DNA of 64,000 nucleotides from Nymphalis io (lineage: Eukaryota > Arthropoda > Insecta > Lepidoptera > Nymphalidae), in the NCBI RefSeq assembly GCF_905147045.1, contig NC_065903.1:2914001-2978000 (forward strand), read 5' to 3'. The translations under genes were made by a program, and so were the position numbers. Under the pieces are notes generated by a model. The model made no database searches. It was not told where the DNA came from and saw nothing but the letters and a program-made list of their open reading frames with translations. Shown in pieces: positions 34,571 through 46,074 of the stretch. Each line of letters starts with the position of its first letter. The first letter of the stretch is position 1.

Positions 34571-36123
34571 AAACCATTGAATAGTTTATAGTATTACGGA
34601 TGGTTTGTAGCGAAAACCAAACCGACTCTGTCGCCAGTAATTTAGAAACAAAACAAAGAACAGAATAAATTGTGCAGACGTATAGTCTGACGAATCAGGT
34701 TTTGGTTCGCCACTCCTTGTATTATTATTTGCGAATTAATAAAGTAATATTAATAATAACCCTTACCCCGTCTCGAAGAATGAAACGATGTAACTGCATA
34801 TTTTTAATAGTTTCGTAAAACAACAAGCGTGAAGTTGAATTAGTTGTGATCTTGCTCATACTACAGCAAAATACTGCGGTTTGAATATATTTGATAAAAT
34901 TAGAACGCGTTTATTATATGACGTGTCATATGTGATTTACTGATGTGACTTTGATCCAGTCTTGGCTGTTTTCAAATTTTAATCACACAACTTTTGCTTC
35001 AGGATTTATTAGGACCATACATCATTATATTTTGTACGCTTTTTGTATTAATCTCGCACAATGCCTTAATAATGAAAGAGTCTACGAGAATGTTGTAAAA
35101 TTTAACGGTTCATTAAGTCGGGAGTGGTTTGACGAAAGTCGCATTAAAAGTTAAATGAACTGAGCCTCGGGCACGCAACTTTTTTCTATGATTGGATTAG
35201 AGGCTTACAGGATACTGGTAACAGGCGATTTGTTATTGGAATTAGCTTATATTTCGTAAGCGGTTACCGGGTGCTTTTTGCTTTGCGTCTATTATGTAAG
35301 TATATAAATGATTTCTTTGTTTCATCATTCACCGTTTTATTTTGTTTTATAATTTTTTATGGTACGATAAATTTTGTTTGTATATGACAGAATATTTTGT
35401 TTTCTAAGAGATGTTTGTTAGTTATATAATATTTATACTAGTATAATAAAGTTATATGGTAGACAAAAGTCTTGGCGTATTAATCACATGAAGTTTTTAT
35501 ATGGATTTCTAAAATGTGTTTTAAAATGTCTGCTAATATATTATATTTACTACGTTGATAATTGAGTTAATAATGTACGTTTGCTTTGGTATCTGAATAT
35601 CAGAATGTAATTTAGAGTTATTACTGACGACATTGGAAAAAAGATTGCCTACCACGTAGATTATAACTGCCTCCTACGATCAAGAATTCTGTTTCAAGAG
35701 TATAAATCATACTCGAGTATGTTTGTTTGGTAGTTTTGGTATAGATACACTTGCGTTATTTGACCGAATCGGCTCAGTCTGATTTCGCACTTAGCCTCAA
35801 TGGTTGGTAGGGAAGACCGCTTGAAACATAATTTAGCGTATTCAGACCACAAAACGGTGTTCATCTTAATTCATTTCACATTCTCAAGTCCTTGTTGAAG
35901 CTAAATAACTCATGAAACCCTCATCATAGCAAAATGATTTTAATACATATCGTAAGACCTAATAAATTATCACCTTCGCTAACTATGTTATAAACGCTTA
36001 TTAACATTACATGTGTGTGTGACGTCACTAGCATAACAAAGCCATTATGCCATTCAGTTTTTTAAATACCAAAGTTAAGAATTCACTTAATTAACTAAAC
36101 TACTAATATGATAAAATAGATGA
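34571..36123. other. Unique AT-rich non-coding DNA
   Basis: No gene recognised; the 69-codon frame at 34945-35154 has no known domain. A 14-bp palindrome CATACTCGAGTATG lies at 35708-35721. Confidence 0.4.
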
Positions 36124-36214
36124 AGCCGCGATTGTTTAGTTGTTGAGTTAAATTTACGAGGAATTTTAAGCGAAATTTGCTGATTCGATCCCAGGCAAAC
36201 ATCGCATGTAAACA
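36124..36214 (+). repeat. Possible decayed tRNA-SINE head
   Basis: GCCGCGATTGTTTAGTTGTT (A-box-like) and GATTCGATCCCAGGC (B-box-like, 36182-36196) are spaced as in the tRNA-SINE heads of this window, but the intervening bases are diverged. It lies directly 5' of an A-tailed repeat on the same strand. It may be a separate relic or a head fused to that copy. Confidence 0.4.
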
Positions 36215-36438
36215 TTGCAGTACTTGGTATTGTTGTGTTTCGGTTTGAAGGGTGAGTGAGTCAGTGTAATTACAGGCACAAGGGACATAACATCTTAGTT
36301 CCCAAGGTTGGTGGCGCATTGGTGATGTAAGCAATGGTTAACATTTCTTACAATGTCAATGTCTAAGGGCGTTTGGTGACCACTTACCATCAGGTGGCCC
36401 ATATGCTCGTCCGCCTTCCTATTCTATAAAAAAAAAAC
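36215..36438 (+). mobile_element. A-tailed non-autonomous retroelement, 5'-truncated copy
   Basis: Plus-strand copy from GCAGTACTTGGTATTGTTG to ATTCTATAAAAAAAAAAC. GTTTCGGTTTGAAGGGTGAG, CCAAGGTTGGTGGCGCATTG and CACTTACCATCAGGTGGCCC are intact. The 5' third of the family is missing. Confidence 0.85.
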
Positions 36439-37317
36439 AACTATCATATCGTCTGTTTCGGAAGCGAGTGGAAAATGAATGAAAATGCGGGAAAACTTAT
36501 TTTGTCAATACATATTGGTTTGATTATAATGCAAATACATAATGAAATCAATGTGTTTTATTATACGTCGATGATTTTTCTCTATGAATATAATAGCAAT
36601 AACGTGATATGCCATGTCATTAATAGGGCTATTAATATATTTATGACACTTTAAATGGGTCGTTGTGGCGTCTGTGAATAATAGATTCGATTTGTTAACA
36701 ACATATTATTAAACTTGACATTTATTACGTTTATCGCTCCGAAGATAATAATTAACACCAAAGTATTCCGAACGCACCATTTTGAATTCCTTGCTATGAA
36801 TGTATTTAACTAGTTGTGCCCTGCGGTTTACCCGCATTAAATTTTGATTATGCATGCCTGTAACATACAGGTCGCCATATTATTTGACGTTTATGGTTAC
36901 TGCATCGCATCTTACGGTCGTAGCTTGAAGTTATATAGCCTTATAACCTTTCTCAATAAAGAATTGTTCAAATTGACGTGGTATTTTTTGAAATAAGGAG
37001 CGTTCAACTATACGAACTATTCAGATTTACAATATATGTATGTTAATAGAGACTTAGGTTAAACGCTACAATACGCAGCCAAGAAGACTGAAAATATGCT
37101 ATGCGTTCTTTATAAGTATGCAACCGATGGCAGCATAATGAATGACTAGTCAAGTATTGTTAGATTATTTAATGTGACATTTAGCAGTATCTGTATAACG
37201 TGTTATTTACATAAGGATTACGATGTACTACTCGCACCACCTACGCAAACGTGCGGGATAATAGCTCAAAGTATCGTTTTTTTTTATGTCCTATCATGTT
37301 CACATTATTTATTTATT
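36439..37317. other. Non-coding DNA with one short repeat relic
   Basis: ACTAGTTGTGCCCTGCGGTT then TACCCGCATTAAA at 36809-36842 resembles the start of a widespread lepidopteran repeat (TGTGCCCGCG...CCGCG). The related TGTGCCGCGCG string occurs at 61047. No gene seen. Confidence 0.45.
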
Positions 37318-37578
37318 AACGTGGGTTCAAACCCGGGCAAGCACCTCTGAATTTTCACGTGCTTAATTTCTGTTTATAATTCATCTCGTGCTTTTCGGTG
37401 AAGGAAAACATCGTGAGGAAACCTACATGTGTCTAATTTCATCGAAATTATGCCACATGTGTATTCCACCAACCCGCATTGGAGCAGCGTGGTGGGATAA
37501 GCTCCAAACCTTCTCCTCAAAAAAGGGAGAGGAGGCCTTAGCCCAGCAGTGGGACATTTACAGGCTGTTACTTTACTT
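37318..37578 (+). mobile_element. tRNA-derived SINE, 5'-truncated at the B box
   Basis: The copy begins at about 37318 with GTGGGTTCAAACCCGGGCAA, so it has the B box but not the A box. The body (CATCTCGTGCTTTTCGGTGA) and 3' end (GCCCAGCAGTGGGACATTT, ACAGGCTGTTAC) are nearly intact, followed by a (TTAC/TTTAC)n tail to about 37578. Loss of the A box removes a full internal promoter. No clear target-site duplication. Confidence 0.88.
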
Positions 37579-38865
37579 TACTTTTTTTTACCAACATGAC
37601 ATACATTAATAATTAAAAATTAAAAGTGTACAAATTAATAGGTCTAAAGGTAAAAGTTGCTATACTTATAGGTAACCACGACATGTAAAAATGACACTAA
37701 GCATCTTAAATAATAATGGAAGAAAAGATAAATTAAAAAAAAAAAATTTCATACAATTTGAAATACAGATTATGAATAAAAACATTCTTAAATAATAAAT
37801 TAATAACTAAATAAAACTACACCTATGTGTTACGAATATAACAATGGTAGACATTAATTATTCTTTTGCCAAAAATTCGATATCGAATTTCATGGTTCAA
37901 TTAAAAGTGAAGCGACTCTGACGTCACATTTGCTTGTATAAGATTATACTGGGCAGTGTTATTGCTAGCCGTTTTTTTAATGACCATCGAATCCATCTAT
38001 CTGGGCCTCAACACTGACAATGGGTATAAAGGCTTATCTGCGAGGGACAAACAGCCCGTGGCGATGAGATGAAAGGGACCTTAACAAGGACGTGTGAATT
38101 TCGTCCTGTCTGCATTTATATTATGTTCAAATGTTATTGTACCTTATCGTTGTGGATTGAAAATTATACAACGCTTGGAGGTGTATGGAAAATAGAATTA
38201 GATACCATCGTTTGCAATTCGAAGCTTTGCAGTAGATTCATACTTAATTTCAACAGGTATGCGGATGATGTAAATTGTATTCATATCGTATTAAATAAAT
38301 TATAATTAATAAAACTAAAGAAATGTTAATTCAGAATTATCAAGTTATTTATCGGATCTTTTGACATTCGTACACTTAATTTTCATAATTTAATCGTTTA
38401 TATGTGAAACTAAAATGTTCAAATAGTGTTAAAAAAGTATAGACAGCAACCTCGCATTAAAATAAACATAAAGAATAAATTAAAACAGCGGTTGAGGGCG
38501 AATATCGCCGCTATATAAATCCAGTGAGGGGCAGGTAAACAAAATTATGGTTGTGGGATTCAATAAAAAGTCGTATCTGATTTATAGTGAGTATTACTTA
38601 CGGGGTGCGGGCGTGAGATACAGCTACTAAATGTTGGTTTTTGCGTTAAATTGATAACGCACGATCTTTGGCGGTTGTGGGGAACCGACTGCGGTCTTTA
38701 TGGATATTTTTTAATGTTAAATTTTGGCTTTTCGTGAATAATGCGTAGATCTTCTTTATATTTACATATCATAAACTATAATAGCAATATTCATTTTTAT
38801 CGATTGTATTACGTAAATGTTAACGTAGTGTAATATATTACTACCGAATGTCCTTTTCTGTACCC
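37579..38865. other. Unique AT-rich non-coding DNA
   Basis: No gene recognised. 37975-38110 is less AT-rich. The 78-codon frame at 38069-38305 has no known domain. Confidence 0.4.
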
Positions 38866-38965
38866 CAGACAACATGAATGCAAAATTTCATGATGATCGA
38901 TAGAGTAGTTAAGAAAGCGCAAGAAATAAACGAATTCAGTTTCGCGTTTGTAATATTATTAATGG
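38866..38965 (+). repeat. Unclassified interspersed repeat, decayed copy
   Basis: CAGACAACATGAATGCAAAA then TTTCATGATGATCGATAGAG and TAGTTAAGAAAGCGCAAGAA parallel the copy at 39470 (GACAACGTGTATGCAGAATT..., TAGTTAAGCCGTGAAAGCG). It ends in TAATATTATTAATGGTAGTA. Confidence 0.55.
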
Positions 38966-39018
38966 TAGTATATTTTAAATTATAATGCAATTAATAATAA
39001 AAACAGTCTAAATTGTAA

Positions 39019-39046
39019 AAATTCACGCTTGTTTCAGCGTGAATTT
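39019..39046. repeat. Perfect hairpin, 11-bp stem, 6-nt loop, followed by T run
   Basis: AAATTCACGCT (39019-39029), loop TGTTTC, AGCGTGAATTT (39036-39046), then ten or more T a few bases on. In bacteria this would suggest a terminator, but no gene or bacterial context exists here. Confidence 0.85.
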
Positions 39047-39469
39047 ATGTTTTTTTTTTTTAAATTAGGTTCTTATTTAATATTTTTCCATAATTATGAA
39101 ATTCGAACCGAGCTCCCTCGAGTCATTTCGCTCAAATGTGCTCTGCCACAACATCAAAAAACTTTGTTAATTTAACTTAGTCGATACAGTTTCTAATTTT
39201 AGTATTATGAAGGAATTCAAACCCTAGTTAGGCGTGCAACTAGAATTAAAATAGTAATTACAAAGCGCAGGTGTAAACAACCCATGTTATTGAGTAACAT
39301 GTTTGAGATAGTTATCGTACTCATGTGTTTTATGAACACATCAAGTCAACTACGGAAATTGCAACAGAATTAATTGATTATCGAATAGGCATTTATTTTC
39401 TTTGTATATTAATATCCTGAACCAGGATATGCGATATATTACTGCTGGCTGTTATAGCCATATGCCGCC

Positions 39470-39650
39470 TGTAATAATTACAAGGCCCGTTATGACTATT
39501 TTCCGCTAGTCGTTCGTACTTTTCTGTACGTCTGACAACGTGTATGCAGAATTTCTTTAAGATCACTTGAATAGTTAAGCCGTGAAAGCGTAACAAACAA
39601 ACAGACAAACGAACAAACAAACTCACTTTCACCGGTATAATAATAATAAG
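39470..39650 (+). repeat. Unclassified interspersed repeat with (ACAA/ACAG)n tract
   Basis: GACAACGTGTATGCAGAATT, TTAAGATCACTTGAATAGTT and AAGCCGTGAAAGCGTAACAA are followed by a run of AAAC/ACAG tetramers (39590-39622) and TATAATAATAATAAG. This is the best-preserved copy of the family also seen at 14743, 28083 and 38866. The 86-codon minus frame over it is not a gene. Confidence 0.6.
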
Positions 39651-42600
39651 CAATGAAAATCACTATATAAGTTATTAAGAAATGATAATAATCCGTTCAT
39701 TTATGTATATTTATATATAAATATATACATCGTATTATCTTACAACAGAAACATTTAAATATGTTTTCTAGCGTCTAAAAACTAATGTTTCAAAATTTTT
39801 CTGCGTGACTTGTAATAAATTAAGACAAACCTATTGATTATGTATATTACATAAAGAAATATATACTGTTATAATAGTATTTTATTGAATACGTGGAACA
39901 ATAATAAAATAAGTTCCGTTAATACAATAATATACAGAAGGCACTATCCGCAATCGCAAATTGCGTCGCTCATCATCCATTCCCATTGCTATTTTATAGC
40001 AATGCGGTGCTTGCTCTATGCAATTTGGTATTTAGTTTTGATTTAGTTAGCTCTTAATTAGAACATTAGTCTTTATAAATATAAATTAATTGTATAATTA
40101 ATTAGTTTCGTAGTACTTTAAATTAGTCTTATTTTTTTTCAATTTCTTTTAATATTTAAATATATATTTGAGCCCCTTTAATTTTATATTATTGCGTGAT
40201 GCTTCTTAAAATTCCAAATCAAATTTCAAATGTTTCTGACTAAATGATATAATAGGATAAAACTATTATTTTAGTTAGTTTAATTAGATTACCAATATTT
40301 ATACATTGCAATTAAATGTATTATTTGGAAGTATGAGTAATAAATTAATATTAAAATATTTTAATAAAACACATTAATTTCTCGTCGACTATCCAATATC
40401 TAGCGAAAATATATTAAAATCTAAGAGTAACTGCGGTACGGAAACTCCAAATAAATTAAGTGCTTAGATTAATATAACGAACGCCAAGGGATGTCTGGGA
40501 CCTTAAACGTTCGGGATTCCACGGGCAAATGAGCGAACTATCGGGATTTATTGCAATTTCCTCGGTTTATAGCGAAATGCCGTATCGCTCCTGCTTACTT
40601 TTAATTTACGAAACGAAGTTTGCTTTGGCTAGCGCCGAAATTTGTACCACGTTCCCGTAATTTGATTTTTTTTTTGCGGATTTTAAAACGCTAAACGGTC
40701 TTTTGTAAAATTTATGACCAGATTTCGTAATTTTTATGAGCGTGGTTTTATAGCAGTCGGTGAAGTGAATTAATGAAATAATACCGATGACTTGTGAGTT
40801 AATCGAATGTTTTTATAATAGTGTAATAGCTGGCTGTATACTTTCTTATTGCTTTATTATGCATGAAATGAATATAGTTTTGCTCTAAGAATTATTTGGT
40901 AAATATTAGACGTAATTAACGATGCCGATATGAATGAGCAGGATATAATATTCGTGCTATTCAAAATTGTTAATTCGATATGGTTTCAATTTGTGTTGAA
41001 TATTTTATAACTAGATTGTTTAATAGCGATTGAAGTTTCAATTCAATAATACATTTTGCATTGTTGCTTATAGCGTTGGTTTTATAGTTAATAACATTGA
41101 ATACAAAATAACATTTACGATAATGTTGCGTTAGTTATCTAGATAACTTAAATTAAAACAATAGACGATTTACTGCGGTAGACGCAGTAAATAGTTGTAT
41201 TTATTGCTTTAATAATAACTTGAGTTTGAGCTCAAATGCCGAGTTGGTTTAATAAAAACTTATTTGGTTTTTCTATCAAGAAATTGCGAAAAGCCAATTA
41301 AGAAAATTTGCCAGTATTTACATTCCTTTGCCTCAAGAAAACACGTAAAGCCTTTGATCCAGTCAAATTGCCTTGAGAAAGGACATTTATGTGAATGACA
41401 TTAATTTGATTTGATTGATAGCTTTATATAATAGACAGACTATACAAAGAACGTTTGCACTAAATTATAGGAACTCGTAACATACGTCTTTCGCTCCATT
41501 TATAATTTATAAGCAAACTCATCGCGGCAACTTGTACAATGGTCCCGGAATTAACATTTATATCCGAGCTGAGAGCACAAAGCGCGATCGTCGAAACCCT
41601 AGAACAAGTTCCCTGTCTTGCTTAAATTATAATGTACAGAGTCGTGGGACCCGGGAGTAATACAGATTTGTTCCGGCTGCTGGACAGAACACTTTAGTGT
41701 TGACTTCGACTGTTTCCAAAAGTTTTCTCCGGTTATCTTTAGGAAATTTATTCGTTTTGATATTGTTATGGGTTTAAAATTAACAGCCAAATTACGTTTA
41801 ATTGAAATTGTGTCCTAAATATAATTTGGTGTGGTTTTTTTATAACTCATTTTAAGCAGCTATACCAATTAAATGATAAAAAAGAGTTATTGTTTTTGAT
41901 CCATATCAAAATTACACTGTGGCGTAGCTAAACTAGCTTATGGAGTCAGTTTGAAAGCACCTTGGCTACGCGTTATCGCGCCATTGACGTTGTACAAATA
42001 CATCGACGATGCATGTATGTAAGGCATTTCATACGTTCTTAAGCGACTTTAGAACAAGTATTTCATTGACACTCTACTAATCACATTTTCGTAAGAAAAT
42101 AATAATATAAAATAATCTTTCTGATGCATAAAGGTATATAAAACACGAGATGTCCGTTTTTTTAATAGTTATACTTTTCATTGTATTCGCGTGCTTTGCT
42201 TTTTATAAAATGGGTCAAGCAATAAAGAGTCCACAATTCCCTTATGATCTCTTATATTTACGATACTTTTTCTTTGAGTCCTCAAAGTTGAATGCGACAA
42301 TCGGTCGGTTAGTTGTATGGCAGACGACTATATAGTTTTCTTTGTAATGTATTTTGCAAAATGTTTTTGCAAAATGCAATAATATTCTAGAACTATCGTC
42401 AGTCTGCAAAGGGAGTAACAATAAAAGACTTTCTTTCTTTTGTTGTTTGAGGCGGTGTTGATTTTTAATAGTTTTGTTTATGATTTGTATTTACGTAACT
42501 TGTAAGTAAGTAATTTTATTTATATTTTGTATTGCGCTGCTGTTTTCTTGTCTTTGTACGCGAGGAGTTTGAAATTGAAGTAAAATGCAGTTTTAATATG

Positions 42601-44195
42601 ATATTAGACGAATGAATGATGGAAAAAGAAATTGTTTCTCTTATTGTTCCAGCAGAGTAGATTGGTCCCAGCCGTGTTAAACCCGTGTCGTTAGCATCGA
42701 CTAAGGGTAGTTATTATTTAAAAATAAACTCCGGTCTTTTATACAGACAATATTGTCGATAACTATTGTAGTAAAAATATTTTATTCGTTTAAAAAAAAA
42801 ACTTTCTATGCTAATCCATGTACATAATATAAATAATCGTAATGTATAATCATATCAGCTAATATAGATACATAGTACAAACAAAAACATTAATCTCCAT
42901 TAGGCAGTTCATAATTAAAGTTGTAAATATATTTTACAATTTACTCGTGCAACTATGGAAGGTTCCACATAAAAAAGTATACTGGATAATCATGATGCAC
43001 GACATCTGGCCGCCATCGATCATTCCCTGCAATTTTCCAGAGCCGGCCCAAATCTCGCCCTTGTCGGATTGGTCTGACGTATTAATGCGTCACTTCTACT
43101 CTTTGTACATTACTTTTTTACATTTTATACATATAGTTTTCGAGATGCATTGTTCTCTTAGTAATATTAAACTTTGAATAGCCGGCCCCTGTTAAAAACA
43201 TTGATTGTTTTAACACATTATGCGTACTTGCCTATTCCCGTTATAAATAAAATATTTATTTTAAATGGATTAACAAATGTAGTGAACATTTTAAAGTAAA
43301 TTGAATTTGTTTGTTAAAATCTAAAATCTCTGTAAAAATAACATTTCAGTGGTTATGGTGAATAGCGGTTGCAATAGAATATTCTAAAGGTTTCTCGTAA
43401 CGGTCTAATTTCCACGCTCTTTGCAAACAAAAGCTTGTTGAAAAAAAAATGATTTAGTTGCATTTTATGTCCGTTCAGGGAACGATGCGAAAAATTATAT
43501 GAAAACTAAGGTGTTTAGGGAGTCGTATTTAAAAGAAAGTAGTTTTTATAAAAGTTATAATTGCAAAGCAAATTTAAATCATACTAGTTATAAGAATTCA
43601 TCATTATGTATTATTTTTTAGTTAAATACAATAATTAAAATCGATACCTCATTCGATAAAAATACAAATTGTGAGATTGAAAAACATATGACGTCAAAAA
43701 AATCGATTTATCACACTGTTTTTTGTTTGTAAATTTAACGTCATTAAAATTTGACATACAGTTTAACCTCAACAATATGTGTCGTACATTAAACGATAAT
43801 AACGTTTAGAAATTAGCATAATGTGTCGTGGACCATTTGGCGATTTGTATCAGAATTGAGCATTTCTATGTAAATACTAATCGTGATTGTTGCTTGCGTA
43901 CGATAGTGGAATTGACTATGAGTCCTATTAATTACGGTGATTGAATATATTCAGGTTAAGTTATTGCGATGTTTGGACAACATAGCGGCGTGTGTTTGAT
44001 CAACAAATTGCTATGTGATTATTATGTCCGTTATCATCCTTTTAAGTTTTAATGTTAATATTACTTTTATTATAAATCATAATCAAATCATAATCTGACT
44101 GATATATGAATTCCATGAATGCCGAACTGCGTGTAAAAATAGAATTTACGCCAAACCATCAATATTGTGATAATAATTTGAATACTGGTTGAAAT
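39651..44195. other. Unique AT-rich non-coding DNA
   Basis: No gene or repeat family recognised. 40480-40680 is less AT-rich than its flanks and may be a conserved non-coding block. 42351-42377 has TTTTGCAAAATG twice. Confidence 0.45.
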
Positions 44196-44418
44196 TTACA
44201 AAAGCACCACTCAGTTATCATGTGCTTAATTTGTGTTTATATTGCATCTCGTGATCGGTGAACGATATCATCGTGAGGGAATCTGGACGTGTGGAATAAA
44301 ATTCTGTCATAAGTTATCCACCGAACTATACATATATTTGGTCGAATGAGTTCCCAGTTTTCTCCTTATCAGGAAAATCTTTGCTCAGCAGTGTTACGTT
44401 ACGTTACGTCACGTTACG
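44196..44418 (+). mobile_element. tRNA-derived SINE, old 5'-truncated copy, with (TTACG)n tail
   Basis: AAGCACCACTCAGTTATCAT, TGTGCTTAATTTGTGTTTAT, GCATCTCGTGATCGGTGAAC and ATCATCGTGAGGGAATCTG match the SINE body with many changes. CTTTGCTCAGCAGTGTTAC is the remnant of the 3' end. The tail is a pentamer array GTTACGTTACGTTACG at 44394-44418. The tRNA head is lost. Confidence 0.75.
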
Positions 44419-46050
44419 GATTGTTAGATGTGTCTTTCCACACATTTTAAAATAACATTTTATTGAATCCAAAGAAATATATGTAAAAAATTCAGACGCA
44501 TTTTATTTCGACTTTTGCTTTATTTGAGCCTTTTTATCGTAGTTCAGCTGCCATTAAAGGGGCTTCAGTATTTGAAAGAATAACAATAGTAGTGTAAAAT
44601 ATTTTTTTATATGAAATGATAGAAACGAAGATTCGAATTATTAATAATTTGATTCGAGTATGTTGTTTGCTACAGTAATATCTACATTGACGTAGATTAC
44701 GCCGCGCTACATCGTGTCGTCTTTTTTATACAAATATATTACTCATATGTTTGTATAAAAGAGAGAGTGAAAAATAAATACTCGAAAAGAATGCAAAGTA
44801 AAGTTGTAAATGAAATTCATGATATTACTTATATATTCAAAATAACATAATGTGAATGAAAACAGTCGAAAGACCGGGTATTTGATGAAAAAAAATTAAA
44901 CGGCACTTGTGAGGGTCACAAGGATCCTAATAACTTCGGTTGACGGCTATCTCGCAGGGTTGACGTTTAAACTTTACCCGTAGATGTTTACAGCGGCTCC
45001 CAGAAGATGCCACTTACGGGACAACAAATAAAACTGTCGACCTAAAGACGCTGGACAAGCTACGTACGATTCTTCGCAGAACTTTAATACTCGCTTGGCT
45101 CTGTGCGGTTGTGGTGTAGACGTTTTATGTGTGAACCTATAATTATTATTAAAATTATGCTAAGAGTTTTCCTAAATCGCTTAAAATTGATTTGGTTCAA
45201 CAATAATTTCTAAACAAACATTTAATTGCTTGTACAAAATTTGTTATGGTTATAGTCAATCAAGTCTACATGTAAGGTTTTTTTTTTTTCAAAAAAATGC
45301 CAAATGCTTTTAAATTGATTCCATCCAATGTTAATACATTTCAAACTTAAAAAGTACCTTATTAAATCATAAAACTAACTTATTTATGAACACGTTTTTT
45401 TTGAAAATGTAAAATAGTAAGTTTCTTCCAGAATTCTATTTCATTGTAGAAGCTTTAAGCAGATAATTCCGGCTAGTTGCGTCTGAGTTGTCACCTGGGG
45501 ACGCCTAATTGCCTCGACACATTTCCCAAATGCTACACGCAGTGTTTTACTCGTACTTGAAATATTTGAGCTAAACTGAGTTTGATTTTGACGAGATTTA
45601 ATATTATTTATTCAAATAGAATTATAACAATCGCAGCATTTTTATAAAAATATATGACAAGATAAAAATAGATTCGGCTTAGTAGTAGTTACTTATTATT
45701 TTATGTTACTTATTAGTTAATATTGTAGTAGTAGGCTTACGCCTACCTTCTACGATAATAAGAAACTACCCACAAAAAAAAAACCAGCAGTACTCCAGTC
45801 GGATGTCACGATAAAAATATATTCTGCAAAAGAATGCAATCGCTATTGATTGTCTGTGCAACAATGATTATAGGTTTTAAGTTGATTAAGTAAATTGAAA
45901 TTAATTTTTGTACAATTTATCATTTTATAACCAGCGATGTATTTTCTAGTTTCGTTAAAATCGACGGAAATGTATACAATTGTGTATTATAAAGATGACA
46001 TGATACAAATAAATCATTTATTTACTTAATGTCTTCCCTTTTACAGGCCT
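44419..46050. other. Unique AT-rich non-coding DNA
   Basis: No gene or repeat recognised. 44920-45120 is GC-richer than the flanks. Confidence 0.4.
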
Positions 46051-46074
46051 GATTCTCATCGGATGATGAGAATC
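46051..46074. repeat. Perfect hairpin, 10-bp stem, 4-nt loop
   Basis: GATTCTCATC (46051-46060), loop GGAT, GATGAGAATC (46065-46074), followed by ATCATCATGA. Confidence 0.9.

Noticed and set aside
39019..39060. Hairpin plus T run resembling a bacterial terminator
   Set aside because: The region is insect nuclear DNA with no upstream gene; the stem is better grouped with the other short-loop hairpins.
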